Shown here: positions 47,084 through 55,891 of the stretch, one piece after another
Layout of the letters: the number at the start of each line of letters is the position of its first letter
How positions within the stretch are numbered: the stretch's first letter is position 1
NCBI GenBank assembly: GCA_016184105.1
Contig: JACPDI010000022.1
Location: forward strand, 62,001 to 126,000
Source: Acidobacteriota bacterium
Lineage (GTDB): Bacteria; Acidobacteriota; Vicinamibacteria; Vicinamibacterales; 2-12-FULL-66-21
DNA length: 64,000 bases
Reading direction: 5' to 3'
The notes under the pieces: model-generated
Told to the model about the DNA's origin: nothing
Seen by the model: only the letters and a program-made list of their open reading frames with translations
Databases searched by the model: none
Translations under genes and position numbers: made by a program

Positions 47084-48493
47084 ATGAAGAAGGTTGTCAT
47101 CGCGGGCGGCGGCATCGCCGGCCTTTCGCTCGGATTCGCGCTCCAGCAGCGGCACGTGGACGTTGCGGTCCTCGAACGTGCCGACCGCCCGGGCGGGAAC
47201 ATCCGCACGGCGAACATCGACGGATTTCTCTGCGAGTGGGGACCGAACGGGTTCCTCGACAACGCTCCGGAAACCCTCCGCCTCGTTGAAGCGCTCGGCC
47301 TGACTGGCCGGGTGGTCCGCAGCTCCGACGCCGCCAGGCGGCGCTTCATCTACCGCGGGGGAGGGCTCCACGAGGTGCCCATGGGCCCCGGTGCCTTTCT
47401 CACGAGCGGGTTGTTGTCGCTCCGCGGCAAGCTGCGGATCGCGGCCGAACCCTGGGCAAAGCCCGCCCCGGGCGGCGACGAAACGATCTACGCCTTCGCC
47501 GCGCGCCGCATCGGTTCGGAAGCGGCGTCCGTCATGGTGGACCCGATGGTGTCCGGCATCTTTGCCGGCAACGCCCGCGAGCTGTCGCTCGCGGCCTGCT
47601 TCGCGAAGATGGTGGAAATGGAGTCCCAATATGGCGGGCTCTTCAGGGCGCTCCTCGCGAAACGGCGCGAAGCCGCGGGCCGGAAGCGGGAGGGCGGCAT
47701 CGACGTCGGTCCCACGGGCACGCTCACCTCGTTTGTCGGCGGCACGCAGGATCTCATCGACGCGCTGGCGGCGCGCCTCGGCCCGGCGCTCAGCCTCAAT
47801 ACCGAAGTCACCGGCCTCTCGCGCGGCGCCTCTGGCTGGGACGTGGCGACCTCCCGCGGGCCGATCGCGGCGAGCGCCGTCGTGCTGGCCGGCGCGGCCG
47901 GCGTCAGCGCGAATCTGGTCCAGCCGCTCTCATACGGGCTCTCAGCCACGCTCCGGCAGATTCCGAGCGCGCCGCTGGCTGTCGTGTGCCTCGGGTACGA
48001 CGAGGCCGACCTGACCCGCACGCGCGGGCCGCTGGACGGATTCGGGTTCCTCGTGCCCAGGGGCGAAGGGCTCCGCATCCTCGGCGCGCTGTGGGACTCG
48101 AGCGTGTATCCCCACCGCGCGCCCGAGGGGCGCGCGCTGATCCGCGTGATGATTGGCGGCGCCAGCGATCCGCAGATCCTGTCGCTCTCCGACGACGAGC
48201 TGCTGCAGACGGCGCGGGACGACCTGCGGCGCGCGATGAACCTGTCCGTGCAGCCGGTGCTCGCACGGGTGATTCGACACCCGCTCGGTATTCCGCAGTA
48301 CACTGTGGGCCATCTCGATCGCCTGGCCGAGATCGACCGCCGCCTCGCCGCGTGGCCCGGCCTGTTTCTCGGCGGCAACGCCTACCGCGGGCCCTCCATC
48401 AACGCATGCATCGCCGATGCGGACCGGCTCGCCGACGCCGTCACGGCGCGCGTCCATCCGACCGAGACCACGGCTACCGAGGTTGTTTCATGA
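47084..48493 (+). CDS. hemG: Protoporphyrinogen oxidase (HemY/HemG FAD type)
   Basis: A 469-residue flavoprotein of the HemY-type protoporphyrinogen oxidase family: N-terminal FAD motif KVVIAGGGIAGLSLGFAL, ERADRPGGNIRT, and the C-terminal LFLGGNAYRGPSINACIADA. It oxidises protoporphyrinogen IX to protoporphyrin IX, the step before ferrochelatase. It needs an electron acceptor such as oxygen. It overlaps cydA at ATGA, so bd oxidase is translated together with heme synthesis. Confidence 0.9.
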   Translation: MKKVVIAGGGIAGLSLGFALQQRHVDVAVLERADRPGGNIRTANIDGFLCEWGPNGFLDNAPETLRLVEALGLTGRVVRSSDAARRRFIYRGGGLHEVPMGPGAFLTSGLLSLRGKLRIAAEPWAKPAPGGDETIYAFAARRIGSEAASVMVDPMVSGIFAGNARELSLAACFAKMVEMESQYGGLFRALLAKRREAAGRKREGGIDVGPTGTLTSFVGGTQDLIDALAARLGPALSLNTEVTGLSRGASGWDVATSRGPIAASAVVLAGAAGVSANLVQPLSYGLSATLRQIPSAPLAVVCLGYDEADLTRTRGPLDGFGFLVPRGEGLRILGALWDSSVYPHRAPEGRALIRVMIGGASDPQILSLSDDELLQTARDDLRRAMNLSVQPVLARVIRHPLGIPQYTVGHLDRLAEIDRRLAAWPGLFLGGNAYRGPSINACIADADRLADAVTARVHPTETTATEVVS

Positions 48494-49812
48494 CGGATGC
48501 GATATACGCGGCGCGGTTCCAGTTCGCCTTCACGATCATGTTTCACTACCTGTTCCCCGTCCTCACGATGGGGCTGGGCGTGCTGATCGCGGTGCTCAAG
48601 ACGCTGCAGATCGTCAAGGCACGTGACGAGTACGGCGACGCGGCGCGGTTCTGGGCGCGCATCTTCGCCATCACGTTTGCGGCGGGTGTGGTCACCGGCA
48701 TCCCGATGGAATTCCAGTTCGGCACGAACTGGGCGCGTTTCTCCCGGTACGCGGGGCCCGTCGTGGGGCAGACGCTGTTCATGGAGGGCGTGTTCGCGTT
48801 TTTCGCGGAGTCGGCGTTCCTGGGCGTGTTCCTGTTCGGCGAGCGCCGCGTCAACCCCCTTCTGCACTGGCTCGCGGCCGTGATGGTCGGCCTCGGCGCC
48901 GTCGTCTCCGGCTATTTCATCGTCGCGACCAACGCGTGGATGCAGAACCCGGTCGGCTACCAGATCGTCAACGGCCGTGCCGAGCTGACGAGCCTCTGGG
49001 CGCTGCTCGGCAACCCCTACGTGCGGTGGATGTATCCGCACGTGATTTCCGGATCGATGATCACCGGATCGATGGTGATGGCGGGCGTCGGTTCCTACTA
49101 CCTGCTCTCGCGCCGCGAGCCGGAGCTGGGCCGCCTGTCGGTACGCCTCGGCGTCACGACCGGCCTGATCTTCGCGCTCGTGTCGCTCTTCCCCACCGGG
49201 TCGCTGCACGGGGAAAACGTGGCGCGGTATCAGCCCGTGAAGATGGCGGCCATGGAAGGCGTGTTCGAAACGCAGGAAGGGGCGCCGCTCGCCATCATCG
49301 GCATGCCGGACACGGAAAGGCGGGAACTGCTCGATCCGATCTTCGTCCCGAAGATGCTCAGCTACCTGGCCTATGGCGATTTCCGCGCCAAGGTCGTGGG
49401 TCTCAACGACATCCCGGACGATCGCCAGCCGCCGGTGGAGCTCGTGTATTACGCGTACCACATCATGGTGGGGCTCGGCACGATCTTCATCGCCGTGCTT
49501 GGCGTCGCCGCGCTGCTGCTCTGGCGCGGTACGCTCTTCACCAACAGGCTGTGGCTGTGGGTCCTGATGCTGGCAATGCCATTCCCATACGTTGCGAACC
49601 ACGCGGGCTGGATCGTGGGCGAGGTCGGCCGGCAGCCCTGGGTCGTCTACGGGTTGCAGCGGACGGCCGAAGCCACCTCCACGAACGTCAGCGGGGGGAT
49701 GACCGTCTTCACGCTGCTCGGCTTCATGGGGCTGTACCTGCTGCTGGGCCTCTTATACGTGTTCCTGTTCCTCAAGATCGTTCACCAGGGATCACGGCAT
49801 GGGCACGCCTGA
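48490..49812 (+). CDS. cydA: Cytochrome bd ubiquinol/menaquinol oxidase subunit I
   Basis: A 440-residue integral membrane protein with about nine helices. The conserved heme-ligand His19 lies in FTIMFHYLFPVLTMG, another His in NPYVRWMYPHVISGSM, and the GWIVGEVGRQPWVVYG segment is the CydA signature. The quinol loop is short. It carries the hemes of a high-affinity terminal oxidase used at low oxygen. Its start overlaps the hemG stop by four bases. Confidence 0.95.
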   Translation: MTDAIYAARFQFAFTIMFHYLFPVLTMGLGVLIAVLKTLQIVKARDEYGDAARFWARIFAITFAAGVVTGIPMEFQFGTNWARFSRYAGPVVGQTLFMEGVFAFFAESAFLGVFLFGERRVNPLLHWLAAVMVGLGAVVSGYFIVATNAWMQNPVGYQIVNGRAELTSLWALLGNPYVRWMYPHVISGSMITGSMVMAGVGSYYLLSRREPELGRLSVRLGVTTGLIFALVSLFPTGSLHGENVARYQPVKMAAMEGVFETQEGAPLAIIGMPDTERRELLDPIFVPKMLSYLAYGDFRAKVVGLNDIPDDRQPPVELVYYAYHIMVGLGTIFIAVLGVAALLLWRGTLFTNRLWLWVLMLAMPFPYVANHAGWIVGEVGRQPWVVYGLQRTAEATSTNVSGGMTVFTLLGFMGLYLLLGLLYVFLFLKIVHQGSRHGHA

Positions 49813-49813
49813 G

Positions 49814-49837
49814 ATTTGGTAATTTGGTGATTTGGTG
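49814..49837 (+). repeat. Tandem 8-bp repeat ATTTGGTR at the cydA-cydB junction
   Basis: Three units (ATTTGGTA, ATTTGGTG, ATTTGGTG) follow the cydA stop; the third contains the GTG start of cydB. Because units are 8 bp, copy-number change would shift spacing to cydB without touching its frame. A related run (ATTTGAGG ATTTGGA ATTTGGA) follows the cydB stop. Confidence 0.85.
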
Positions 49838-50848
49838 ATTCACGAACTCTGGTTTGTCGTCCTCGCCTTCATGCTTACCGGCTATGCCGTGCTCGACGGC
49901 TTCGACCTTGGCGTCGGCGCGCTGCACCTTTTCGTCGGGCGGAACGCGAGCGAGCGTGGACGCGCGATCGACACGATTGGCCCGGTCTGGAACGGCAACG
50001 AGGTCTGGCTGCTCGCGGCGGGCGGATCCATGGTTGTCGCCTTTCCGGCCGTGTATGCCGCCAGCTTCAGCGGCTTCTACCTGGCGTTGATGGTGGTGCT
50101 CTGGCTGCTGCTCCTGCGCGGGATCAGCATCGAGTTCCGCCACCAGGTGGACAGCCCGCTCTGGCACGAGGTGTGGGACGTGGTGTTCTGCGGCGCGAGC
50201 GCGCTGCTCGCCGTGCTGTTCGGCGTGGCGGTCGGCAACGTGCTGCGCGGCGTGCCGCTCGACGCACGCGGGGAGTTCCAGGGCTCGTTCGCGCTCATGC
50301 TGAACCCGTTCGCCGTGCTCGGCGGCGTGCTGTCGCTCGCCACGTTGTCGCTCCACGGCGCGGCGTGGCTCGCGCACAAGACCGACGGCCAGCTCCAGCC
50401 GCGCGCCCGCCGGCTGGTGGGATGGATGTGGTGGGTCGTCCTCGCGCTGCTCGCCGCGATGGTGGCCGCGTCATTCGTCGTGCGGCCGGATTTCACGACG
50501 AACTTCACGCGATGGCCGGTGCTGCTGGCCTTCCCGCTCATCGGTCTGGGAGGCGCCGCGTACCTGCGCCGCGCCTGGGCGCGCCACGACAACCGCGGGG
50601 CGTTTCTCGGCAGCGCCACGCTCATCGCCGGCACCCTCGCATCGGCGGCCGCCGGCCTGTTTCCGCACCTGCTCCCCGCGTTGCCCGGCTCTTCCCACCC
50701 TGGGCTCGACATCTACAACGCGTCCTCGCCGGCTGGCTCCATGCGCATCGCGCTGGGCATCTACCTGTTCGGCATGACGCTGGTCACTGTCTACCTGGTG
50801 AACATCTACAGGATCTGGAAGGGCAAGAGCCAGCAGTACTACATTTGA
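49835..50848 (+). CDS. cydB: Cytochrome bd oxidase subunit II
   Basis: A 337-residue membrane protein with about eight helices: ELWFVVLAFMLTGYAVLDGF, GPVWNGNEVWLLAAGG and LLLRGISIEFRHQ are CydB hallmarks. It completes the bd oxidase with CydA. The start is GTG 49835 or TTG 49832, both inside the 8-bp repeat, and no clear ribosome site is present. Confidence 0.95.
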   Translation: MIHELWFVVLAFMLTGYAVLDGFDLGVGALHLFVGRNASERGRAIDTIGPVWNGNEVWLLAAGGSMVVAFPAVYAASFSGFYLALMVVLWLLLLRGISIEFRHQVDSPLWHEVWDVVFCGASALLAVLFGVAVGNVLRGVPLDARGEFQGSFALMLNPFAVLGGVLSLATLSLHGAAWLAHKTDGQLQPRARRLVGWMWWVVLALLAAMVAASFVVRPDFTTNFTRWPVLLAFPLIGLGGAAYLRRAWARHDNRGAFLGSATLIAGTLASAAAGLFPHLLPALPGSSHPGLDIYNASSPAGSMRIALGIYLFGMTLVTVYLVNIYRIWKGKSQQYYI

Positions 50849-50862
50849 GGATTTGGAATTTG

Positions 50863-50927
50863 GAATAAGTGGGACAGTCACACTTTCCGCGCCGCTCTGT
50901 CGGAAAGTGTGACTGTCACACTTATTC
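50863..50927. repeat. Palindromic repeat element, copy C
   Basis: Arms 50863-50889 and 50901-50927 (27 bases) with one mismatch and an 11-base loop. It starts 14 bases after the cydB stop and probably forms a hairpin in the cydB 3' end. Confidence 0.9.
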
Positions 50928-50936
50928 ACAAAAAAA

Positions 50937-50969
50937 AGGGCCGGCTGTTCGGGAAGAACAGCCGGCCCT
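50937..50969 (-). terminator. Hairpin with T-tract on the minus strand
   Basis: A perfect 14-bp stem AGGGCCGGCTGTTC (50937-50950) and its complement (50956-50969) with a GGGAA loop. Eight A precede it, so on the minus strand it is followed by eight T. No minus-strand gene is seen upstream, so it may end an unrecognised transcript, or serve cydB bidirectionally with a poor tail. Confidence 0.6.
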
Positions 50970-51288
50970 GCGTTCTGTAGTTCGGCGCCGACGACGGCTG
51001 GATGATACCAGGCAGGCTCGCCGCAGCCGCGTTTGACGGCAAAAGCTGTTCGCCGCCGGCGCCGGTGGGACTAGTGCGACGGAAAACGAATCCAATCGCG
51101 GTGCCAGTACGGCGGATACCCCCGAACTGCGCGGATTTGCGCCTAAAACGCGCCAAACGGCCGGTTCCGGCCGATCGGCAGACCACCTGTACGGGTACGA
51201 TTTGCCGGGATTCCGTCAGCCGCGCGGGTTTCCCGTCGCGGATTCACGTGTGACATCCCCTTTTCCGGCCGAAGAACCGGGTGCGGCC
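50970..51288. other. Gene-free region
   Basis: I see no supported gene here on either strand. Short frames on both strands lack family resemblance. The next gene is a tetraheme cytochrome, preceded by a sigma-54-like promoter at the right edge; the left edge is the minus-strand hairpin. A small RNA cannot be ruled out. Confidence 0.6.
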
Positions 51289-51304
51289 GGGAACTGGAAT
51301 TGCT
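51289..51304 (+). promoter_or_regulatory. Sigma-54-like promoter of the tetraheme gene
   Basis: The plus strand reads GGGAACTGGAATTGCT: GG and GC ten bases apart, a perfect TTGCT -12 box and partial -24 box. The predicted start near 51315 would leave a leader of about 38 bases containing AGAAGGAG. It is weaker than the sites at 32500 and 35588. Confidence 0.45.
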
Positions 51305-51352
51305 GCCTCAAGAGGGCAAACTCGTTTCCAACTTCAGAGAAGGAGCCAGTCG

Positions 51353-51811
51353 ATGTCGCTTGTGATGCTGCTCCTCGCATGGGTAGCCGGCGGCACGTTC
51401 GCGTGGTCGCAGTCGACCGTTCCTGCCGATACGTCCGGCTACGTGTGGGATACGGGCTGCAAGGACTGTCACGAGGAAATTTACGCCGCGTGGGCCAGGA
51501 CGAAACACAAGACCGCGCTCAATCGCCTGAGCCGCGGCGACCAGGAGAAAGAGTGCGCTGGCTGCCATTTCACCGGCAGCGCGAAGGCCGTTTCGGTCGA
51601 TGGGCGAACGGTGAACGGTGGCGTCCAGTGCGAAAGCTGCCACGGGCCAGGACGCGCGCACGCGGAGTCTGCCAAGGGAGGCGGCACGCCGGAGACGTAC
51701 ACCAAGGCGCCTGGCGAGAGCACCTGCACCGAGTGCCATAACAACAAGAGCCCGCACTACCGCGGGTTCTTCTACTCGGCCATGAAAGGGTTCGTGCACA
51801 AGGTCAAGTAA
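51353..51811 (+). CDS. Periplasmic tetraheme cytochrome c (cytochrome c554-like)
   Basis: A 152-residue exported protein: signal peptide (VMLLLAWVAGGTFAWSQ) and four CxxCH motifs: CKDCHEEIYAAW, CAGCH, CESCHGPGRAH and CTECHNNK. The first two motifs with EIYAAWARTKH resemble the cytochrome c554 family. It likely shuttles electrons in the periplasm; a partner is not clear. AGAAGGAG precedes the ATG. Confidence 0.85.
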   Translation: MSLVMLLLAWVAGGTFAWSQSTVPADTSGYVWDTGCKDCHEEIYAAWARTKHKTALNRLSRGDQEKECAGCHFTGSAKAVSVDGRTVNGGVQCESCHGPGRAHAESAKGGGTPETYTKAPGESTCTECHNNKSPHYRGFFYSAMKGFVHKVK

Positions 51812-52137
51812 CGGTGCTGGAATTTCGGCGCGGAGTGGGGAATTTCCCGCGCCGCAGACAGCGCTTTTCATCGCGGAACCCGTCGAATTCGCGGAAATTC
51901 TTGGAGATCCAGCGAGTTCTGCGTGTGCTGCGGTGAGGTCCCTGTCGGCACGCAAGCTGCAGTCTCGTTTTGGCAACACCTGCCCCGCAGCCGTCTCCTC
52001 CGTCGCTCTGCCGGCGAGGGTGCGGTCGCTGCGCTGGCGCGCATACCTGGCCCTACTAGGTCCGAGTCACACGCCACCAGCGAACCCCTGAGTTTTCAGA
52101 GCGTCACGGCTGCGGGCTTCTCTTGTCTCGGAACGTC
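51812..52137. other. Gap without gene
   Basis: No supported gene; an inverted GGCGCGG / CCGCGCC pair lies near the start and could help end the cytochrome transcript. No convincing promoter was found. Confidence 0.5.
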
Positions 52138-52770
52138 ATGCCACAACGCACGGTTTCATCAAGGCCGGCTCGCACCAACCCGATGTCGGCGATGGCGATT
52201 GTCAGCGGCATCGCCGGGGTGCTGTTCGGCGTGATCGCGGGCTACCTCATTGCCACGCAGCAGGGGATCGGCGCGGCCGCATCACCGGCCACCACCACCG
52301 CCACCACCGAGACGACGGCTGCGGCTTCGAGCAACGCGCCTGCAATTAACGAACAGGAACTGCAGACCTATCGGGACATCCTCAAGGCTGACCCGAAGAA
52401 CGTCCGCGCCGCAACGGAGCTTGGAAACCGGCTGTACGACGCCGGGCGATATTCCGAGGCGATCGTGTACTATCGCCAGGCGTTCGCGCTCGAGCCGAAA
52501 AACATCAATGTGAGCACCGATCTGGCCACGGCGATTTGGTACACCGGGGACGCGGATGGCGCCCTCGCGCAGTTCGAGAAGTCGCTGGCCATCGATCCGA
52601 CTCATGGCCAGACGCTCTTCAACATCGGGATCGTGAAGTCTCAGGGAAAAAATGACTACAAGGGGGCCTCTCTGGCCTGGGAGAAGCTCCTGGGGGCCAA
52701 TCCGGGTTATCCTGAAGGGGAGCGCGTCCGGCGGTTGCTGGACGAGGCCAAAGCCAAGGCTGGAGCATGA
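52138..52770 (+). CDS. TPR protein with N-terminal membrane anchor
   Basis: A 210-residue protein: a hydrophobic N-terminal segment (MAIVSGIAGVLFGVIAGYLI), a Thr/Ala-rich linker and about four tetratricopeptide repeats (DPKNVRAATELGNRLYDAGR, YSEAIVYYRQAFALEPKN, DADGALAQFEKSLAIDPTHG). It resembles NrfG/CcmI-type TPR domains used in cytochrome assembly, but that is only by analogy. It overlaps the next gene at ATGA. Confidence 0.75.
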   Translation: MPQRTVSSRPARTNPMSAMAIVSGIAGVLFGVIAGYLIATQQGIGAAASPATTTATTETTAAASSNAPAINEQELQTYRDILKADPKNVRAATELGNRLYDAGRYSEAIVYYRQAFALEPKNINVSTDLATAIWYTGDADGALAQFEKSLAIDPTHGQTLFNIGIVKSQGKNDYKGASLAWEKLLGANPGYPEGERVRRLLDEAKAKAGA

Positions 52771-53159
52771 CACAGGTGACCCGCCGTATCGTGAGCCCCG
52801 CGATCGCGCTGATGCTGGCCGTCAGCCCGGTGCTCGTGTGCGTGCCGGTTGCCGCCGCCGCGACGCAGGAGGGGCACTGCCAGCCGCCCGCCCCGCCCGC
52901 CGGGCATGACTGCGGTCCCGCTGCGCCGCACCGCATGGATTGCTGCGCGGCCCGGGAGGACGGGAGCCCGACGCTTCCCGTGTCGAACGCGGGCCCGACC
53001 TCGCGCGTGGACAGCGGCGCGACCGTCCTCCAGGCGGACGGCGCGCTTTCGACTGTCAGCCACGCACGGCCTGCGCTGCCCGCATTGCTCCGTGCGGCCC
53101 CGCCGCACGGGTACCGATCCATCGATCTTCCCACGCTCAACGCCGCCTTCCTGATCTAG
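52767..53159 (+). CDS. Small Cys/His-containing secreted protein before the Cus operon
   Basis: A 130-residue protein with a signal peptide (ALMLAVSPVLVCVPVAAAAT) and an EGHCQPPAPPAGHDCGPAAP, PHRMDCCAA segment that could bind metal, ending HGYRSIDLPTLNAAFLI. I do not recognise a named family. Overlapping the TPR gene and 57 bases before the copper-efflux genes, it may help with metal sensing or handling. Confidence 0.6.
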   Translation: MTQVTRRIVSPAIALMLAVSPVLVCVPVAAAATQEGHCQPPAPPAGHDCGPAAPHRMDCCAAREDGSPTLPVSNAGPTSRVDSGATVLQADGALSTVSHARPALPALLRAAPPHGYRSIDLPTLNAAFLI

Positions 53160-53216
53160 CGCCACCTCTCTGGCTGCGTGCGCTCGCCGCACGCGTGTGT
53201 TCACAGGAGAGGTGTC

Positions 53217-54473
53217 ATGCGTTTACGTTTCACGTTCGCGATTCTTGCGCTCGCGTACTCGGCGCCTGCCTTCGCGCAGGCGGAGGCGCCGCGCACCACG
53301 CTCGCGCCCCTGATTGACGCGGCGATGGCGGCAAGCCCTGAGATTGCGGCCGCCCGGCTGCGCTACGAGGCGGCGCTCGAGCGTCCTGCACAGGAACGCA
53401 GTTTGCCGGACCCGATGGTCTCGGCGGGCTACGCCGCCAGCGGCAAGCCATTCCCCGGCGCCGGGCTCGGCAAGGAGCCGACGGCGAACATCGGCCTGAT
53501 GGTCACGCAGGAGATCCCCTACCCGGGGAAGCGGGGGCTGCGTGCGTCGATGGCGACAAGAGAGGCGGAGGCAGCGCGCGAGGAGATTGCCGCGGCGCGC
53601 CTGTCGGTGGTCACTCGCGTCAAGCAGGCGTACTACCGCCTCGCGTACACGTACGCCGCGGTCGACGTGCTCGCCCGCAACCGGGAGTTGCTCGAGACGC
53701 TGCTCAAAGTGAGCGAGGCCCGCTACGGCGTCGGCGGCGCCGCCCAGCAGGACGTGTTCAAGGGGCAGGCGGAACTGACGGTCGTGCACCTGCAGGAGCA
53801 GCGGCTGCTGCAGGAACGCCGCACGCGCGAAGCCGAGCTGAACGCGCTGATCAATCGCGAGCAGGGGATGCCGGTCGGACGCCCGGAGGATCTCCAGTTC
53901 GTGCCGTTCGACGTACCGGTCGGCGCCCTGCTCGCCGGCGCGCGCGCGCACGCCCCGATGTTGCTGCGCGATCGCAAGATGATCGAGCGCGCCGAGGTTG
54001 GCGTGGAGTCCGCGCGGCGTGACTACAAGCCCGACTTCGGCGTGTCCGGCGGCTACTACAACATGGGCTCCATGCCCGCGATGTACGAATTCCGGTTCGA
54101 CATCACCGTCCCGCTGCAGCGCGCGCGGCGCGCCGCCGCGGTGAAGGAACAGGCGGCCCTCCGGGATCAGGCCCGGCACGCCCTCGACGCCACCGCGCGG
54201 GGCATCGAGGCGCGCATCCAGGAGGACTACGAGATGGCGTCGACCTCATCGCGCCTCGCCCGCTTGTATCGCGACACGCTGCTGCCGCAGGTGCGGCTCG
54301 CCCTCGAATCGTCGATGGCGAGCTACCAGACGGGGGGCGTGGATTTTCTGTCGGTGCTCACGAACTTCTCCAGCGTCATCGACAACGAGATGCGGTACTT
54401 CGACGAGCTCGCGTCGTTTCACGTCGCGGCAAGCCGCCTCGAAGAGATGACGGGCGCGCCGATCGCGCACTGA
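53217..54473 (+). CDS. cusC: CusC-like outer-membrane efflux channel (TolC family)
   Basis: A 418-residue TolC-family protein: signal peptide (ILALAYSAPAFAQ), LAPLIDAAMAASPEIAAARL, a periplasmic coiled coil and the VTQEIPYPGKRGLRASMATR segment. It forms the outer-membrane duct for the CusBA pump encoded directly downstream. CAGGAGAGG precedes the start. Confidence 0.9.
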   Translation: MRLRFTFAILALAYSAPAFAQAEAPRTTLAPLIDAAMAASPEIAAARLRYEAALERPAQERSLPDPMVSAGYAASGKPFPGAGLGKEPTANIGLMVTQEIPYPGKRGLRASMATREAEAAREEIAAARLSVVTRVKQAYYRLAYTYAAVDVLARNRELLETLLKVSEARYGVGGAAQQDVFKGQAELTVVHLQEQRLLQERRTREAELNALINREQGMPVGRPEDLQFVPFDVPVGALLAGARAHAPMLLRDRKMIERAEVGVESARRDYKPDFGVSGGYYNMGSMPAMYEFRFDITVPLQRARRAAAVKEQAALRDQARHALDATARGIEARIQEDYEMASTSSRLARLYRDTLLPQVRLALESSMASYQTGGVDFLSVLTNFSSVIDNEMRYFDELASFHVAASRLEEMTGAPIAH

Positions 54474-54481
54474 GGTTTGCC

Positions 54482-55891
54482 ATGAAACTGCTCAAAGTCT
54501 TCCTCGTCCTTGCGCTGGTGGCGGCGGCATTCGCCGGTGGCTTCCTGGCGCGCGGCGGGTCCGGCACAACGCCCCCCGGCAGGAGCGCGGCGGCGGGCGC
54601 GCGGCGGATTCTCTACTACGTGGACCCGATGCACCCGGCCTACACGTCGGACAAGCCGGGCACGGCGCCCGACTGCGGCATGGCGCTCGAGCCCGTGTAC
54701 GCCGACGAGGTGGGTGCCGCCGCTCCCCCGTCCGCGGAGCGGAAGGTGCTCTTCTACCGCGACCCGAAGGTCCCGTCATACACGTCCCGCGCCCCGGGCC
54801 TCAATCCCGAAACGGGCAACACGCTCGAGCCGGTGTACGCGCCAGGCGCCGAAGCGGCGCCCCCCGGCACCGTCCACATCTCTCCGGAACGCCAGCAGCT
54901 GATCGGCGTGAAGTACGCCACGGTCACCGCGGAAGGCGGCGGGCGGACCATCCGGACCGTCGGGAAGGTCGCGTTCGACGAGAGGCGCATCGCCCACGTA
55001 CATCCCCGCTTCGAAGGGTGGGTCGAAAAGGTCTACGTGGACTTCACCGGCGAGGTCGTCCGCCGCGGCCAGACGATGCTGACCGTTTACAGCCCCGAGA
55101 TGCTGGCCTCGCAGCAGGAACTGCTGCTCGCGCGCAAGGCGCGCGACCTGATGAGCGCCAATCCCCTTCCGAGCGCGTCCACGCACGGCGATTCGCTGTT
55201 CGCCGCGGCGAAGCAACGGCTGCAGCTCTGGGGCCTGACCGACGCGCAGATCGAACAGGTGCTCCGCACCGGCGAGCCGATCCGCAGCATCGCGCTGCCG
55301 GCGCCGGCGGGCGGCTTCGTCACCACGCGGAATGCCTTTCCGAACCAGAAGGTGACGCCCGACAGCGACCTGTACACCATCGCGGACCTGAGCCGCGTCT
55401 GGATCGTCGCCGACCTCTTCGAGTCGGACGCCGCGTCTGTCCGCGTCGGCGAGACCGCGCGCATCCTCGTCCCCTACTCGGATGCGCCCCCGCTCTCGGC
55501 GAAGGTGAGCTACATCCAGCCCGAAGTGGATCCCGCGACGCGGACGATCAAGGTGCGCCTCGACGTCGGCAACCCCGGCACGCGCCTGAAGCCGGAGATG
55601 TTCGTCAACGCCGAGTTTACCGTCCGCGGCACGCCGCGGCTGACGGTGCCGGCCGACGCCGTGCTGGACACCGGCGAGCGCCAGACCGTGTTCATCGATC
55701 GCGGCAACGGTTACCTCGAGCCGCGGGCCGTGAAGATCGGCGAGCGGCTGGGCGATCGCATCGCGATCGACAGTGGTCTCGCCGCCGGCGAGCGCATCGT
55801 CGCCTCCGGCGCGTTCCTCGTGGACTCGGAGAGCCAGCTGCGCGCCGCGGTCAGCGCGATGGCCGCGCCGAAGGGGCACGAGCATGATTGA
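54482..55891 (+). CDS. cusB: CusB-like periplasmic adaptor with heavy-metal-binding domains
   Basis: A 469-residue adaptor. After an N-terminal helix it has a heavy-metal-binding domain (YYVDPMHPAYTSDKPG, then DCGMALEPVY) and a second copy (FYRDPKVPSYTSRAPG, then GNTLEPVY) in which the Cys and Met positions are lost. The barrel-sandwich and beta-barrel parts follow (VHPRFEGWVEKVYVDFTGEV). It binds Cu(I)/Ag(I) and joins pump to channel. It overlaps cusA by eight bases. Confidence 0.9.
   Translation: MKLLKVFLVLALVAAAFAGGFLARGGSGTTPPGRSAAAGARRILYYVDPMHPAYTSDKPGTAPDCGMALEPVYADEVGAAAPPSAERKVLFYRDPKVPSYTSRAPGLNPETGNTLEPVYAPGAEAAPPGTVHISPERQQLIGVKYATVTAEGGGRTIRTVGKVAFDERRIAHVHPRFEGWVEKVYVDFTGEVVRRGQTMLTVYSPEMLASQQELLLARKARDLMSANPLPSASTHGDSLFAAAKQRLQLWGLTDAQIEQVLRTGEPIRSIALPAPAGGFVTTRNAFPNQKVTPDSDLYTIADLSRVWIVADLFESDAASVRVGETARILVPYSDAPPLSAKVSYIQPEVDPATRTIKVRLDVGNPGTRLKPEMFVNAEFTVRGTPRLTVPADAVLDTGERQTVFIDRGNGYLEPRAVKIGERLGDRIAIDSGLAAGERIVASGAFLVDSESQLRAAVSAMAAPKGHEHD

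Noticed and set aside
51000-51290. Other GG-N10-GC spacings in this gap
   Set aside because: Such spacings are frequent in high-GC DNA; the boxes around them do not match the consensus.
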